A stretch of 64,000 nucleotides of DNA from Prorocentrum cordatum. Taxonomy: Eukaryota; Sar; Dinophyceae; Prorocentrales; Prorocentraceae. Every line of letters begins with the position of its first letter. Within the stretch, counting starts at the first letter, position 1. The position numbers were made by a program, and so were the translations under genes. Shown one piece after another: positions 28,806-39,159 of this stretch. The notes under the pieces are model-generated. The model worked only from the letters and a program-made list of their open reading frames with translations. It did not search any database and was not told the DNA's origin. The DNA is taken from contig CAUYUJ010000740.1 in the NCBI GenBank assembly GCA_963575745.1, positions 18,501 through 82,500 on the forward strand, read 5' to 3'.

Positions 28806-29526
28806 ACCCCCATTCGCACCCCTGGACGTCTTACCCTCTCGACTTCCTTTCGCCACCCAAAGGAGGAGGGCGGCCACGAATGCGAGGAAAACATATGCGC
28901 GGCGCGCCGGCACTGTGAAGCTTGCCTTCTCATGGGCCACCCGTGGGCAAAATTCGACACGATGACAAAACGGCTGCAATTCTTATACGTGGAGACAGGA
29001 GCGCGAGAAGAGATGGAGCGCAGCTGGAGCACGTACACAACATTGCATCCATCAAAAGCAACATCCGCCCAGAACGTGAGCGCGTTCGCCCTGGCGTCGA
29101 CGACGGGGACGAAGTGCACTGGTGTCGACGACGGGAACGGAGCGCCAGCAAAGAAGAAGAAAGCTGAGGAAAAAGGATGAGATGTCCGAGCCGCCTCTTC
29201 CCGATGAGCCCTTCAAGGAGATTGCTGAGACGCTGCAGCCGCAGCCTGCTGAGGTGAAGGATGAGCTTGAAGCGCCGCCCGAAGTGAAACATAAAGACCA
29301 ACAGGAAGAGGAGGCACAGAATGCGGACGCGCCAGAGACCCCCAAGGAGGCAGAGGCAAAGAAGCAGGAGAAGAAGAAGGAGGATAAGAAACAAAAAAAG
29401 GAATGCGCTAAACTGGAGGGTGACTGCAGGAAGCTGACCGCGACCTTCAACCACGCGCAGGCGTCCGCGATCACGACGATCAACTGTGCAGACACCATGC
29501 CCGAGTGGAAGTGGCTGAAGGACAGG
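28806..29526 (+). CDS. Exon with Cys/His cluster, split by a probable one-base error
   Basis: The first frame (to TGA 29178-29180) has HECEENICAARRHCEACLLM, an H-x-C-x4-C-x5-C-x2-C cluster that could bind zinc, then FDTMTKRLQFLYVETGAREE. It ends APAKKKKAEEKG. The second frame carries on directly with DEMSEPPLPDEPFKEIAETL, a Lys/Glu-rich segment and TFNHAQASAITTINCADTMP. The change of frame falls among the A-runs at 29157-29174. The exon ends near 29526 before GCAGGG. One protein with a one-base indel is the best reading. Confidence 0.55.
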
Positions 29527-29559
29527 GCAGGGCTGTGCTGGTCGCCGCTCCACCCACCC

Positions 29560-30049
29560 CCGATGAGAAGGAGGATGAGGATGAGGAGGGGTAGGAGGAG
29601 GAGGAGGAGGAGGAGGAGGAGATGAGGAGGAGATGAGGAAGAGGAGGGGTGGAGAAAGGGAAGGAGAAGAGGGAGAGAGGGAGGAAAGGGAGGGAGAGAA
29701 GGGGGGGTGAAGGGGGAGGAGGTATGGGGCCTGCCATTCTGCGCTATCCCTCGTCGCTCCTTCAGCCACCCTCGATGAGCAGGAGGATGAGGATGAGGAG
29801 GGGTAGGAGGAGGAGGAGGAGGACTAGGAAGCACGAGGAGAAAGAGGGGGGGGGAGGAGGACGGGGAGAAGGGGAAGGAGAAGAGGGAGCATGAGGAGGA
29901 GGAGAGGGAGGCGGAGAAGAGGGAGTATGAAGGGGGAGGAGGTGTGGAGCCTGCCATTCTGTGCTATCCCTCGTCGCTCCTTCAGCCACCCCCCCCGCGC
30001 TGCCTTCCCCCTTCTGGTTCGCGAACCCTTCCTCGTCGCATCGCGGGAG
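29560..30049. repeat. Purine-rich intron-like tract with a ~190-bp internal duplication
   Basis: GGAGGATGAGG-rich. The phrase CCTGCCATTCTGCGCTATCC with CTCGTCGCTCCTTCAGCCAC occurs at 29730 and again at 29951 (one base changed), each preceded by a GGGGGAGGAGG tract. A shorter related piece (CCACCCCCGATGAGAAGGAG) is at 29552. The intron has grown by tandem duplication. Confidence 0.65.
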
Positions 30050-30224
30050 GACCACGCGACCCACCTCACCGACTTAAAGACGAAGCTCAAGAATGCGCAG
30101 GCCAACTGCACGCAGTTCTTCATGGAGATCATGCAGGAGGACCCCAAGGTCTGGAAGAAGGGCATGAAGCGCGAGAAGCTTCAGGAGGAGTTCACTGTGA
30201 TCATGAACAGGATATCGCGGGAGG
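30050..30224 (+). CDS. Internal exon, helical protein
   Basis: Phase 0 after CATCGCGGGAG: DHATHLTDLKTKLKNAQANC, then TQFFMEIMQEDPKVWKKG and EKLQEEFTVIMNRISREG. It ends before GTTGGG. Strong heptad-like pattern; no family recognised. Confidence 0.6.
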
Positions 30225-30229
30225 GTTGG

Positions 30230-30868
30230 GAGAGACAGGGGGGGATATACACACCTCATGGTCGTCGTCCTCACTTCCACCCTCGCCTCCTCCTCCTCCT
30301 GCTCATCTGATTATCCTCCTCATCCTCCTTTTCCTCCTCCTCCTCCTTCTTCTCTTCTCGTCGTCCTCCTCATGAGTCGTCTTCATCCTCGCCCCCCTCC
30401 ATCGACCTCCTCCTCGTCCTCTGCCTTGCAGGACGAGGAGGAGGAGGCCACGGGAGGAGGAGGAGGGGAATCGGCGGGGGGAAGAGGAACAGGAAGATGG
30501 GGAGGATGATGACGAGAGAGGAACGAGCACGATGAGGAGGATGCGGTTGCAGGATGAGGAGGAGGAGAGGGTGGAGGAGGAGGAAGAGGAGGAGGAAGAA
30601 GAAGAGGGTGATGATGATGATGATGATGAGGAGGAGGGATGAGAAGGATGAGAGGAATCGGTGGGAGAAAGAGGGGAATGAGGAGCAGGGGGATGGGCAG
30701 GAGAAAGAGGAGAAGGGAAATATCACGATGGGGAGGAGGCGGTTTCAGGATGAGGAAGAGGAGGAGACTGAGGAGGAGGAAAAGGAGGAGGGTGAAGAGG
30801 GCCAGGTTTGCAGGTCGCGCGCGCTTGATATTGTTGGGGAAGGCTAAAACGTGCAAGGGGATATGGGC
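30230..30868. repeat. TCC-rich then GGA-rich intron-like tract
   Basis: 30280-30420 is CTCCTC-rich and 30430-30800 is GGAGGA-rich with a GATGATGATG stretch at 30608-30628. It ends ATATGGGCAG. Pyrimidine-then-purine order. Confidence 0.65.
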
Positions 30869-30870
30869 AG

Positions 30871-30966
30871 GGAAGGATGCCAAAGCTGGTCAAGGAGCTT
30901 GCCGCTGTGAACACCAAGATTGTGGAGCTGCATGCGATAGAGCGCCGCCACGTTGACGAATCGTGA
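30871..30966 (+). CDS. Terminal exon of the coiled-coil gene
   Basis: After ATATGGGCAG the frame reads MPKLVKELAAVNTKIVEL, then HAIERRHVDES, and ends at TGA 30964-30966. A competing frame (GACRCEHQDCGAACDRA) fits the phase of the preceding exon better but is less protein-like. The frame is therefore not settled. Confidence 0.45.
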   Translation, partial: GRMPKLVKELAAVNTKIVELHAIERRHVDES

Positions 30967-31262
30967 TTTTGTTGCTCGCTCTCTGGTGCCTCTCATTCGC
31001 AGATTGCAACGCCAGCAGCAAACGTGACTAGGAGCACGCACGTGGTAACCCACTGCCCCAGGCTCCACGAGTTTCTCTTCTGGGTTCGAGCGAATCTTCC
31101 TCGAGCGACATCAGGCCTTGACACCGGGGGATTTCACTCTGGATGGCCCCCAGCAGCCCCAACAGCCCCCGACACCGGTAGATACCGGAAACTCACACGA
31201 AAAAGACATGAACTTTCTATGAAAACTCCGACACAAGAAACTCACATGAAAAACACAAAAAC

Positions 31263-31300
31263 GCTATATATACACATATATACATGTGTATATATATAAA
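31263..31300. repeat. TATATA/ACATAT simple repeat
   Basis: TATATATACACATATATACA followed by TGTGTATATATATAAATATG. The same style of sequence lies at 26236-26258. 30967-31262 shows no gene. Confidence 0.9.
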
Positions 31301-31375
31301 TATGAAACCACACACATGTCATCGCCCATAACGACGACCTCGCCCCATGGAAGAAACATGGAAGTCTGTGAAACT

Positions 31376-31401
31376 TTTTGGAGCCATCTGGGGCTCCAAA
31401 A
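31376..31401. repeat. 10-bp perfect inverted repeat
   Basis: TTTTGGAGCC (31376-31385), 6-nt loop, GGCTCCAAAA (31392-31401). A compact hairpin in non-coding sequence; no associated gene end can be identified. Confidence 0.8.
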
Positions 31402-31597
31402 TCTTGGCCTGAGGGCTTCCGTGGACGCCTGGGGATGAACAGCCGAGATCAGATGCAGACAACCTTACTCAGTACACAATTCTGACAGTGAGGACGCAGT
31501 TTCCTATCGAACCACTTCGGGGGCTGGCTGGCACTAGCGTTCAGCTTGTAGATACTCTTTCTGGCATCGCTGGCGCATGCGAATAGAGATGGCACAG

Positions 31598-31748
31598 GTT
31601 GCCGCTTGTGGGATGAGTATTGGCCTGCGAAAAAGGGTCAATGTTCGTGGGGAAGTGACTGCTTTCCTCCAGAGTGCGCAGTGCCGAAGCGCATGCAGAG
31701 CTCCCTGGCATGGTCGCAGCAACATCCAGATTCCCCAGAGGAGGAGGC
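31598..31748 (+). CDS. Candidate exon with Cys-rich finger
   Basis: After GATGGCACAG the frame reads GCRLWDEYWPAKKGQCSWGS, then DCFPPECAVPKRMQSSLAW. C-x13-C-x5-C-x4-C spacing suggests a variant zinc finger, possibly CCCH-like, but a clear His ligand is missing. It runs into a GGAGGA tract (31738-31880). Probably belongs with the exons at 31930, 32195 and 35642. Confidence 0.4.
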
Positions 31749-31929
31749 TGGTGGGGGGATGAGGAGGGGAGGAGGAGGAGGAGAAGGAGGAGACGGAGGA
31801 GGAGGAGGGCGCGGGGATGAGGAGGAGAAGGAGGATGAAAAAAGAGGAGGATGAGGAAATGGATGAAGGGGAGGAGGAGGAGAGGGGGAGGGCGCCACGA
31901 TAGTCGCAGTTCGCGCTTCGCGCCGAGAG

Positions 31930-32058
31930 AAGCGAGAAGTGACGAACGCAGAATCGGAACCTACCAGGCTGAGGTATGTGCTGAGGGCGATGCGTCATAC
32001 AGTCGGGGCGCTGAAGAAGGAACCCTGTTCGTTGGGGAGGGGCTCGGTGCCCCTTGAT
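31930..32058 (+). CDS. Candidate exon
   Basis: The frame containing NAESEPTRLRYVLRAMRHTV, then GALKKEPCSLGRGSVPL. Basic, helical and unlike the repeats on both sides. Borders not resolved. Between here and 32190 lies an AT-richer stretch with no gene. Confidence 0.35.
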
Positions 32059-32194
32059 TGTTGCACAGCTTGCCTCCAGTTTTCCTTATGTTTCGATGGG
32101 AAATCGAAGTTTATTTTTTGGAAAAATGGTGCCTCGTTCCTTATTTAGGGATCCTTGATTAACGCCCCGACTGTATACTCTATATTGCCAGAGG

Positions 32195-32518
32195 TTGTGG
32201 TTCAAGGTGCCGCCCAAGAGGAGACTCAGATCCCCCTCTCCAATCAGGCCTTGGGATGAAGGCCTGGACACTGAGCAGCGGGACTTCCAAGCGGAGGCCA
32301 TCGCTGCTGATGCTTTCCTTGAGGAATTAATCGGCATGTACTTAATGGGCAAAAAGATGAATGCTAAACACCTGTGCACCATCTGCCACCACGCATACAA
32401 TGCAGGTCTTCAAACTGCTTCTAAATTCGCTATGCCGCCACAACAGGCAGAGGCAACTACCAAAAAGATATCCTGGCGAAGGACCCAACCATATGCAATT
32501 GTGAATAACGTTTTCTGG
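32195..32518 (+). CDS. Exon upstream of the 90-bp satellite
   Basis: Open frame reading VPPKRRLRSPSPIRPWDEG, then RDFQAEAIAADAFLEELIGM, GKKMNAKHLCTICHHAYNAG and SKFAMPPQQAEATTKK. The CTICHH cluster could bind metal. It ends at TTCTGG before GTGCCG, a possible donor, where degenerate satellite starts. The composition and short Cys/His pattern are those of a real protein. Its family is not one I can name. Confidence 0.55.
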
Positions 32519-32607
32519 GTGCCGCTTTGGGTGGGGCTCCTTATGGGGCCACGAAGGCGTGCCACGAAACGCTGTCCTGGGCGTGCGGGACGCATGAAGC
32601 GGTAGCA

Positions 32608-35560
32608 CTGGGGCCTTCGGTTGAGCTCCCTATGGGGCCACGAAGCGTGTGAGGGGTGTGCCGAAATGGGCGCGGTGCCGCCATGCGAACGCAGCCATTG
32701 GGCCTTCGGTGGAACTCCCTATGGGGCAACGAAACGTGTGAGGGGTGTGCCGAAATGGGCGCGGCGCCGCCATGCCAACGCAGCCACTGGGGTCTTCTGT
32801 GGAGCTCCCTATGGGGCCACTAAACGTGTGAAGGGTGTGCCGAAATGGGTGCGGCGGCGCCGCCATACCAACGCAGCCACTGGGCCCTCCGGTGGAGTTC
32901 CCTATGGGGCCGCGAAGCGTGTGAAGGATGTGCCGAAATGGGTGCGGCGCCGCCATGCCAACGCAGCCACTGGGGACTTCGGTGGAGCTCCCTATGGGGC
33001 CACGAAGCGCGTGAGTGGTGTGCCGAAATGGGTGCGGCGCCGCCGTGCCAACGCAGCCACTGTGGCCTTCGGTGGAGCTCCCTATGGGGCCACGAAACGT
33101 GCGAGGGGTGTGCCGAGATGGGCGCGGCGCCGCCATGTCAACGCAGCCCCTAGAGCCTTCGGTGGAGCTCCCTATGGGGCCACGAAACGTGTGAGGGGTG
33201 TGCCGAAATGAGCGCGGCGCCGCCATGCCAACGCAACCACTGGGACCTTCGGTGGAACTCCTTATGTGGCCACGAAACGTGTGAGGGGTGTGCCGAAATG
33301 GGTGCGGCGCCGCCATGCCAACGCAGCCACTGGGGCCTTCTGTGGAGCTCCCTATAGGGCCACGAAACGTGTGAGGGGTGTGCCGAAATGTGTGCGCCGC
33401 CGCCATGCCAACGCAGCCACTGGGGCCTTCGGTGGAGCTCCATATGGGGCCACGACACGTGTGAGGGGTGTGCCAAATTGTGCGCGGCGCTGCCATGCCA
33501 ACGCAACCACTGAGGCCTTCGGTGGAACTCCCTATTGGGCAACGAAACGTGTGAGTGGTGTGCCGGAATGTGCGCGGCGCCGCCATGCCAACGCAGCCGC
33601 TGGGGCCTTCGGTGGAGCTCCCTATGGGGCCACGAAGCGTGTGAGGGGTGTACGGAAATGGGCGCGGCGCCGCGAGGCCAACGCAGCCAGTGGGGCCTTC
33701 GGCTGAGCTCCCTATGGGGCCACGAAACGTGTGAGGGGTGTGCCGAAATGGGCGCGGCGCCGCCATGCCAACGCAGCCACTGGGCCCGTCGGTGGAGCAA
33801 CCTATGGGGCAACGAAACGTGCAAGGGGTGTGCCGAAATGGGTGCGGCGCCGCCATGCCAACGCAGCCACTGAGGCCTTCGGAGGAGCTCCCTATGGGAC
33901 CACGAAACGTGTGAGGGGTGTGCCGAAATGAGCTCGGCGCCGCCATGCCAACGCAGCCACTGGGGCCTTCGGTGGAATTCCCTATGGGGCTACGAAACGT
34001 GTGAAGGGTGTGCCGAAATGGGTGCGGCGGCGCCGCCGTACCAACGCAGCCACTGGCGCCTTCGGCGGGGCTCCCAATGGGGCCACGAAACGTGTGAAGG
34101 GTTTGCAGAAATGTGTGCGGCGCCGCCATGCCAACGCAACCACTGGCGCCTTCGGCGGGGCTCCCTATGGGGCCACGAAACGTGTGAGGGATGTGCCGAA
34201 ATGGGCGCGGCGCCGCCATGCCAACGCAGCCACTGGCGCCTTTCGGTGGAGCTCCCTATGGGGCCACGAAGCGCGTGAGTGGTGTGCCGAAATGTGTGCG
34301 GCGCCGCCATGCCAACGCAGCCACTGTGGCTCTCGGTGGAGCTCACTGTGGAGCCAGGAAACGTGCGAGGGGTGTGCCGACATGGGTGCGGCGCCGCCAT
34401 GCCAACGCAACCACTGGGGCCTTCGGTGGAGCTCCCTATGGGGCCACGAAACGTGTGAGGGGTGTGCCGAAATGGGCGCGGCGCCGCCATGCCAACGCAG
34501 CCACTGGGGCCCTCGGTGGAGCTCCCTATGTGGCCACGAAACGTGTGAGGGGTGTGCCGACATGGACGCGGCGCCGCCATGCCAACGCAGCCACTGGGGC
34601 CCTCGGTGAAGCCCCCTTATGAGGCCACGAAACGTGTGAGGGGTGTGCCGAAATGGACGCAGCGCCGCCATGCCAACGCAGCCACTGGGGCCCTCGGTGG
34701 AGCTCCCTGTGGAGCCACGAAACGTGTGAGGCGCGTGCCGAAATGAGCGCGGCGCCGCCATGCCAACGCAGCCACTGGTGCCTTCGGTGGAGCTCCCTAT
34801 GGGGCCACGACACGTGTGAGGGGTGTGCCGAAATGGGCGCGGTGCCGCCATGCCATTGCAGCCACTGGGGCCCGCAGTGGAGCCCCCTATGGGGTCACGA
34901 AACGTGTGAGGGGTGTGCCGAAATGGGCGCGGTGCCGCCATGCCAACGCAGCCACTGGCGCCCTCGGTGGAGCTCCCTATGGGACCACGAAACGTGTGAG
35001 GGGTGTGCCGAAATGGGTGCGGTGCCGCCATGCCAACGCAAACACTGGGGCCCTCGGTGGAGCTCCTAATGGGGCCACGAAACGTGTGAAGGGTGTGCCG
35101 AAATGTGTGCGGTGCCGCCATGCCAACGCAGCCACTGGGGCCCTCGGTGGAGCTCCCTATGGGGCCACGAAGCGTGTGAGGGGTGTGCCGAAATGGGCGC
35201 GGCGCCGCCATGCCAACGCAGCCACTGAGGCCTTCGGTGGAACGCCCCATGGGACCACGAAACGTGTGAGGGGTGTGCCGAAATGGGTGCGGCGCCGCCA
35301 TGCCAACGCAGCCACTGGGGCCTTCGGTGGAGTTCCCTATGGGGCTACGAAACGCGTGAGGGGTGTGCCAAATTGGGCGCGGCGCCGCCATGCCAACGCA
35401 ACCACTGAGGCCTTCGGTGGAGCTCCCTATGGGGCCACGAAACGTGTGAGGGATGTGCCGAAATGGGTGCGGTGCCGCCATGCCAACGCAACCGCTGGGG
35501 CCCTCGGTGGAGCCCCCTATGGGCCACGGAACGTGCGAGGGGTGCGCTGAAATGGGCGCG
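32608..35560. repeat. 90-bp satellite array, about 33 copies
   Basis: Unit: TTCGGTGGAGCTCCCTATGG, then GGCCACGAAACGTGTGAGGG, GTGTGCCGAAATGGGCGCGG and CGCCGCCATGCCAACGCAGC, plus CACTGGGGCC. Almost all units are exactly 90 bp; a few are 93 (an extra GCG near 32850 and 34028). A degenerate start lies at 32525-32607. Because 90 is divisible by three, 30-residue repeats stay open for hundreds of codons in several frames on both strands (529 and 499 codons on the minus strand). These are by-products. The array sits between two exons that look like one gene, so it may be a satellite-filled intron. Confidence 0.9.
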
Positions 35561-35641
35561 GTGACGAGGGAGGGGGCAGCGGGAGGAAGGAAGGAGTGAA
35601 TGCGGGGCGCTGTTTCTTCAAAACGAAGACCCAACACCACA

Positions 35642-35998
35642 GGATGGTTCGGAAAAATTGACACCGTTGTAGAACTACCTCAGTTTGATGAGGACCTGTA
35701 CGAACTTGAGATCCCTGGCCTATCTACTAATGACCTTGAACGCTCACCACAAACAGTTCACCTTGTACCACCTCACGAGGTCCTTGCAAAAGACATAGAA
35801 CAACACCCCGAGATGTTGGAGCAATGGGCAAAAGGTATCGAGGAAGCGTGGACCGGCGAGTTCGAGAACAACCCCTTGGTGAGGACCTTAAGCCCCGATG
35901 AAAAGAAACACATGGTCCCCCGTCAGTTGTACCTAGACAAAACTTTGTTCACTAAGAAGGACGGGTTCTTGGGAATATATGTGAACCTGGTGCATTGA
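35642..35998 (+). CDS. Exon downstream of the 90-bp satellite
   Basis: Begins at the CACCACAG acceptor-like site: WFGKIDTVVELPQFDEDLYE, then DLERSPQTVHLVPPHEVLAK, a helical middle (QHPEMLEQWAKGIEEAWTGE) and VPRQLYLDKTLFTKKDGFLG with YVNLVH before TGA 35996-35998. The A+T content is higher than in the satellite. The stop may lie beyond a donor (GTGCATTGAGG). Likely follows the 32195-32518 exon, but the phases do not match with the borders I chose. Confidence 0.6.
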   Translation, partial: GWFGKIDTVVELPQFDEDLYELEIPGLSTNDLERSPQTVHLVPPHEVLAKDIEQHPEMLEQWAKGIEEAWTGEFENNPLVRTLSPDEKKHMVPRQLYLDKTLFTKKDGFLGIYVNLVH

Positions 35999-36039
35999 GG
36001 AAAGCGACGCAAGAGAGCGCGCCCGCAGGGCCCGAGCAA

Positions 36040-36520
36040 AGGGGGGGGGGGCTAGGCTTAAGCTACCACCTTCCCCCCCCCCCCCCCACACACACACACA
36101 CACTTGAGCCGCCCTTGTTGGAAGCACCCCCCCCCCCTTTTTTTTGCAGGGGGGGGGGGGCTTACAGCTACCCCCCCCCCCTCCCCCCTTGGGCCCTCCC
36201 CGGAAGCTACCCCCCCCCCCCCTTTTCCAAAGGGGGGGGGTGCTTAAGCTACCCCCCCCTCCCTTGGCGCTGCCCTGCTGGAAGCTACCCCCCCCTCTCC
36301 CCTTTCGTGCCGAAGGGGGGGGGGGGGCTTGGGAGCTACCCGCCTTCCCCCCCCCTTGGCCGCGCCGGAAGCTACCCCCCCCCCCCCCCCCCGACCCCCC
36401 TTTCCAAAAGGGAGGGGGGTGCTTAAGCTACCCCCCCCCCCCTTGGAGCCGCCCTGCTGGAAGCCCCCCCCCTTTCCCCCTTTGGCCGCCCAGCCCCCGG
36501 AGCCTCCGCCCCCCCTTTCG
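36040..36520. repeat. Facing poly-C/poly-G runs with a repeated AAGCTACCCC phrase
   Basis: Five or six units of roughly 60-90 bp, each with GGAAGCTACC, a C-run, TTTCC or TTTTTT, a G-run and GCTTAAGCTA. C-run and G-run face each other and can pair. Also a CA microsatellite at 36088-36103. Homopolymer lengths here are unlikely to be exact. Confidence 0.85.
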
Positions 36521-36535
36521 CCGACGATCCAAAAT

Positions 36536-36870
36536 GAGCAATCCGCGATCGAGGATGGACGATCGACGATCAACGATCGACGATCGAAAATCCCAATCGA
36601 ATCGCTTGCAATCGATTGCACTCCATTCCACTGCAATCCCCCTCCCCACCTCCCTCCGCTCCCTCCCCTCCCTCCACACCCTTCGTTCCATCTCCTCCCT
36701 CCCCTCCCTCTCCTCCCCTCCCTCCCTTCCGTCCTGTCCCTCCCCTGCAATCCAATCGATTGAATCGATTGCAATTCAACCGATTGCAATCCAATCGATT
36801 GCAATCCAATGGATTGCAATCGAATCGTTTGCAATCCAATGGATTGCAATCGATTGCAACGCAAGTGTAT
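36536..36870. repeat. GATCGACGATC and CAATCGATTG arrays
   Basis: 36536-36590 has ACGATCGACGATCAACGATC. 36745-36870 has AATCGATTGCAATCCAATGG-type units, largely self-complementary (ATCGAT, TTGCAA). Between them is a CTCCCTCC tract. No gene. Confidence 0.85.
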
Positions 36871-36879
36871 CATTCAACT

Positions 36880-37076
36880 CGTCCCGTGCCAACGCCCGGG
36901 AACGAAAAAGTACCCTGGCGACGTACCCAACCCCTGCGCAAACGCGGGCCGCAAATAGTTTAGGACACTTTATAAGGAGGGCGATAACGGAGCGAGGGTT
37001 GCATATGTCTGCAGACGGAATTCGGGAGACTCGTAGGAAACTGGCTTCAGGACAAGGACTAGATAAAGCTGATTAG
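36880..37076 (+). CDS. Candidate terminal exon
   Basis: RANARERKSTLATYPTPAQT, then RAANSLGHFIRRAITERGLH and SADGIRETRRKLASGQGLDK, ending at TAG 37074-37076. A mixed, protein-like composition next to pure repeats. It may be the last exon of the gene with exons at 32195 and 35642. Unrecognised. Confidence 0.4.
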
Positions 37077-37117
37077 TTGCAATCCCTGAGCAACCCTGGC
37101 CACTTCGAAAGCGGGGA

Positions 37118-39143
37118 TCTCAGATCACAGCCCCCCAGGGATGGCGAGGTCTAATTGGGTCCGCGCGTGGCGCCACTGTGCGGGGCCCCCCAGCAGGCCT
37201 CGAAAATGGCGACAGCTTCACAGATCGCAGCCCCCCGGGGATGGCGAGGTCTAATTTGGGTCCGCGCGTGGCGCCACTGTGCTGGGCCCCCCAGCAGGCC
37301 TCGAAAGTGGCGACAGTTTCACAGATCGCAGCCCCCCAGGGATGGCGAGGTCTAATTTGGGTCCGCCCGTGGCGTCACTGTGCTGGGCCCCCCAGCAGGC
37401 CTCGAAAGTGGCGACAGTTTCACAGATCGCAGCCCCCCAGGGATGGCGAGGTCTAATTTGGGTCCGCCCGTGGCGTCACTGTGCTGGGCCCCCCAGCAGG
37501 CCTCGAAAGTGGCGACAGTTTCACAGATCGCAGCTCCCCAGGGATGGCGAGGTCTAATTTGGGTCCGCCCGTGGCGTGACTGTGCGGGGCCCCCCAGCAG
37601 GCCTCGAAAGTAGCGACAGTTTCACAGATCGCAGCCCCCCAGGGATGGCGAGGTCTAGTTTGGGTCCGCCCGTGGCGCCACTGTGCTGGGCCCCCCAGCA
37701 GGCCTCGAAAGTGGCGACAGTCCCGCAAATCGCAGCCCCCCAGGGATGGCAAGGTCTAATATGGGTCCGCCCGTGGCGTCACTGTGCCGGGCCCCCCAGC
37801 AGGCCTCGCAAGTGGCGACAGTTTCACAGATCGCAGCCCCCCAGGGATGGCGAGGTCCGCCAGTGGCGTCACTGCGCTGGGCCCCCCAGCAGGCCTCGAA
37901 AGTGGCGACAGTTTCACAGATCGCAGCCCCCCAGGGATGGCGAGGTCTAATTTGGGTCAGCCCGTGGCGCCACTGTGCCGGGCCCCACAGCAGGCCTCGA
38001 AAGTGGCGACAGTTTCACAGATCGCAGCCCCCCAGGGATGGCGAGGTCTAATTTGGGCCCGCCCGTGGCGTCACTGTGCTGGGCCCCCCAGCAGGCCTCG
38101 AAAGTGGCGGCAGTTTCACAAATCGCAGCCCCCCAGGGACGGCAAGGTCCAATTTGGGTCCGCCCGTGGCGTCACTGTGCGGGGCCCCACAGCAGGCCTC
38201 GAAAGTGGCGACAGTTTCACAGATCGCAGCCCCCCAGGGATGGCGAGGTCTAATTTGAGCCCGCCCGTGGCGTCACTGTGCTGGGCCCCCCAGCAGGCCT
38301 CGAAAGTGGCGACAGTTTCGCAAATCGCAGCCCCCCAGGGATGGCAAGGTCCAATTTGGGTCCGCCCGTGGCGTCACTGTGCGGGGCCCCACAGCAGGCC
38401 TCGAAAGTGGCGACAGTTTCACAGATCGCAGCCCCCCAGGGATGGCGAGGTCTAATTTGAGCCCGCCCGTGGCGTCACTGTGCTGGGCCCCCCAGCAGGC
38501 CTCGAAAGTGGCGACCGTTTCACAGATCGCAACCCCCCAGGGATGGCGAGGTCTAATTTGGGCCCACCCGTGGCGTCACTGTGCTTGGCCCCCCAGCAGG
38601 CCTCGAAAGTGGCGACAGTTTCACAGATCGCAGCTCCCCAGGGATGGCGAAGTCTAATTTGGGTCCGCTCGTGGCGCCACTGCGCTGGGCCCCCCAGCAG
38701 GCCTCGAAAGTGGCGACCGTTTCACAGATCGCAGCCCCCAGGGATGGCGAGGTCTAATTTGGGTCCGCCCGTGGCGTCGCTGTGCTGGGCCCCCCAGCAA
38801 GCCTCGAAAGTGGCGACAGTTTCGCAGATCGCAGCCCCCCAGGGATGGCGAAGTCTAATTTGGGTCCGCCCGTGGCGTCACTGTGCGGGGCCCCCCAGCA
38901 GGCCTCGAAAGTGGCGATAGTTTCACAGATCGCAGCCCCCCAGGGATGGCGAGGTCGAATTTGGGCCCGCCCGTGGCGTCACTGTGCTGGGCCCCCCAGC
39001 AGGCCTCGAAAGTGGCGACAGTTTCACAGATCGCAGCCCCCCAGGGATGGCGAGGTCTAATTTGGGTCCGCCCGCGGCGTCACTGCGCTGGCCCCCCCAG
39101 CAGGCCTCGAAAGCGGCGACAGTTTCACAGATCGCAGCCCCCC
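37118..39143. repeat. 101-bp satellite array, about 20 copies
   Basis: Unit: GGGATGGCGAGGTCTAATTT, GGGTCCGCCCGTGGCGTCAC, TGTGCTGGGCCCCCCAGCAG, GCCTCGAAAGTGGCGACAGT, TTCACAGATCGCAGCCCCCCA. One unit is short by about 13 bp (near 37856). Because 101 is not divisible by three, the frame rotates each unit and 92-codon ORFs restart every 101 bp; they are not genes. Right and left neighbours are exon-like sequences. Confidence 0.95.
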
Positions 39144-39159
39144 GCAAGCAAAACAGGAG

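Noticed and set aside
31376-31401. Hairpin considered as a bacterial-type terminator
   Set aside because: There is no T-run after the stem, no upstream ORF end and no other sign of bacterial DNA.
32630-35664. Minus-strand ORFs of 529 and 499 codons and many plus-strand ORFs
   Set aside because: They are the translation of a 90-bp satellite whose length is a multiple of three; every frame without a stop in one unit stays open across the array.
37155-39060. Series of 92-codon ORFs
   Set aside because: They restart every 101 bp and are shifted copies of the same satellite.
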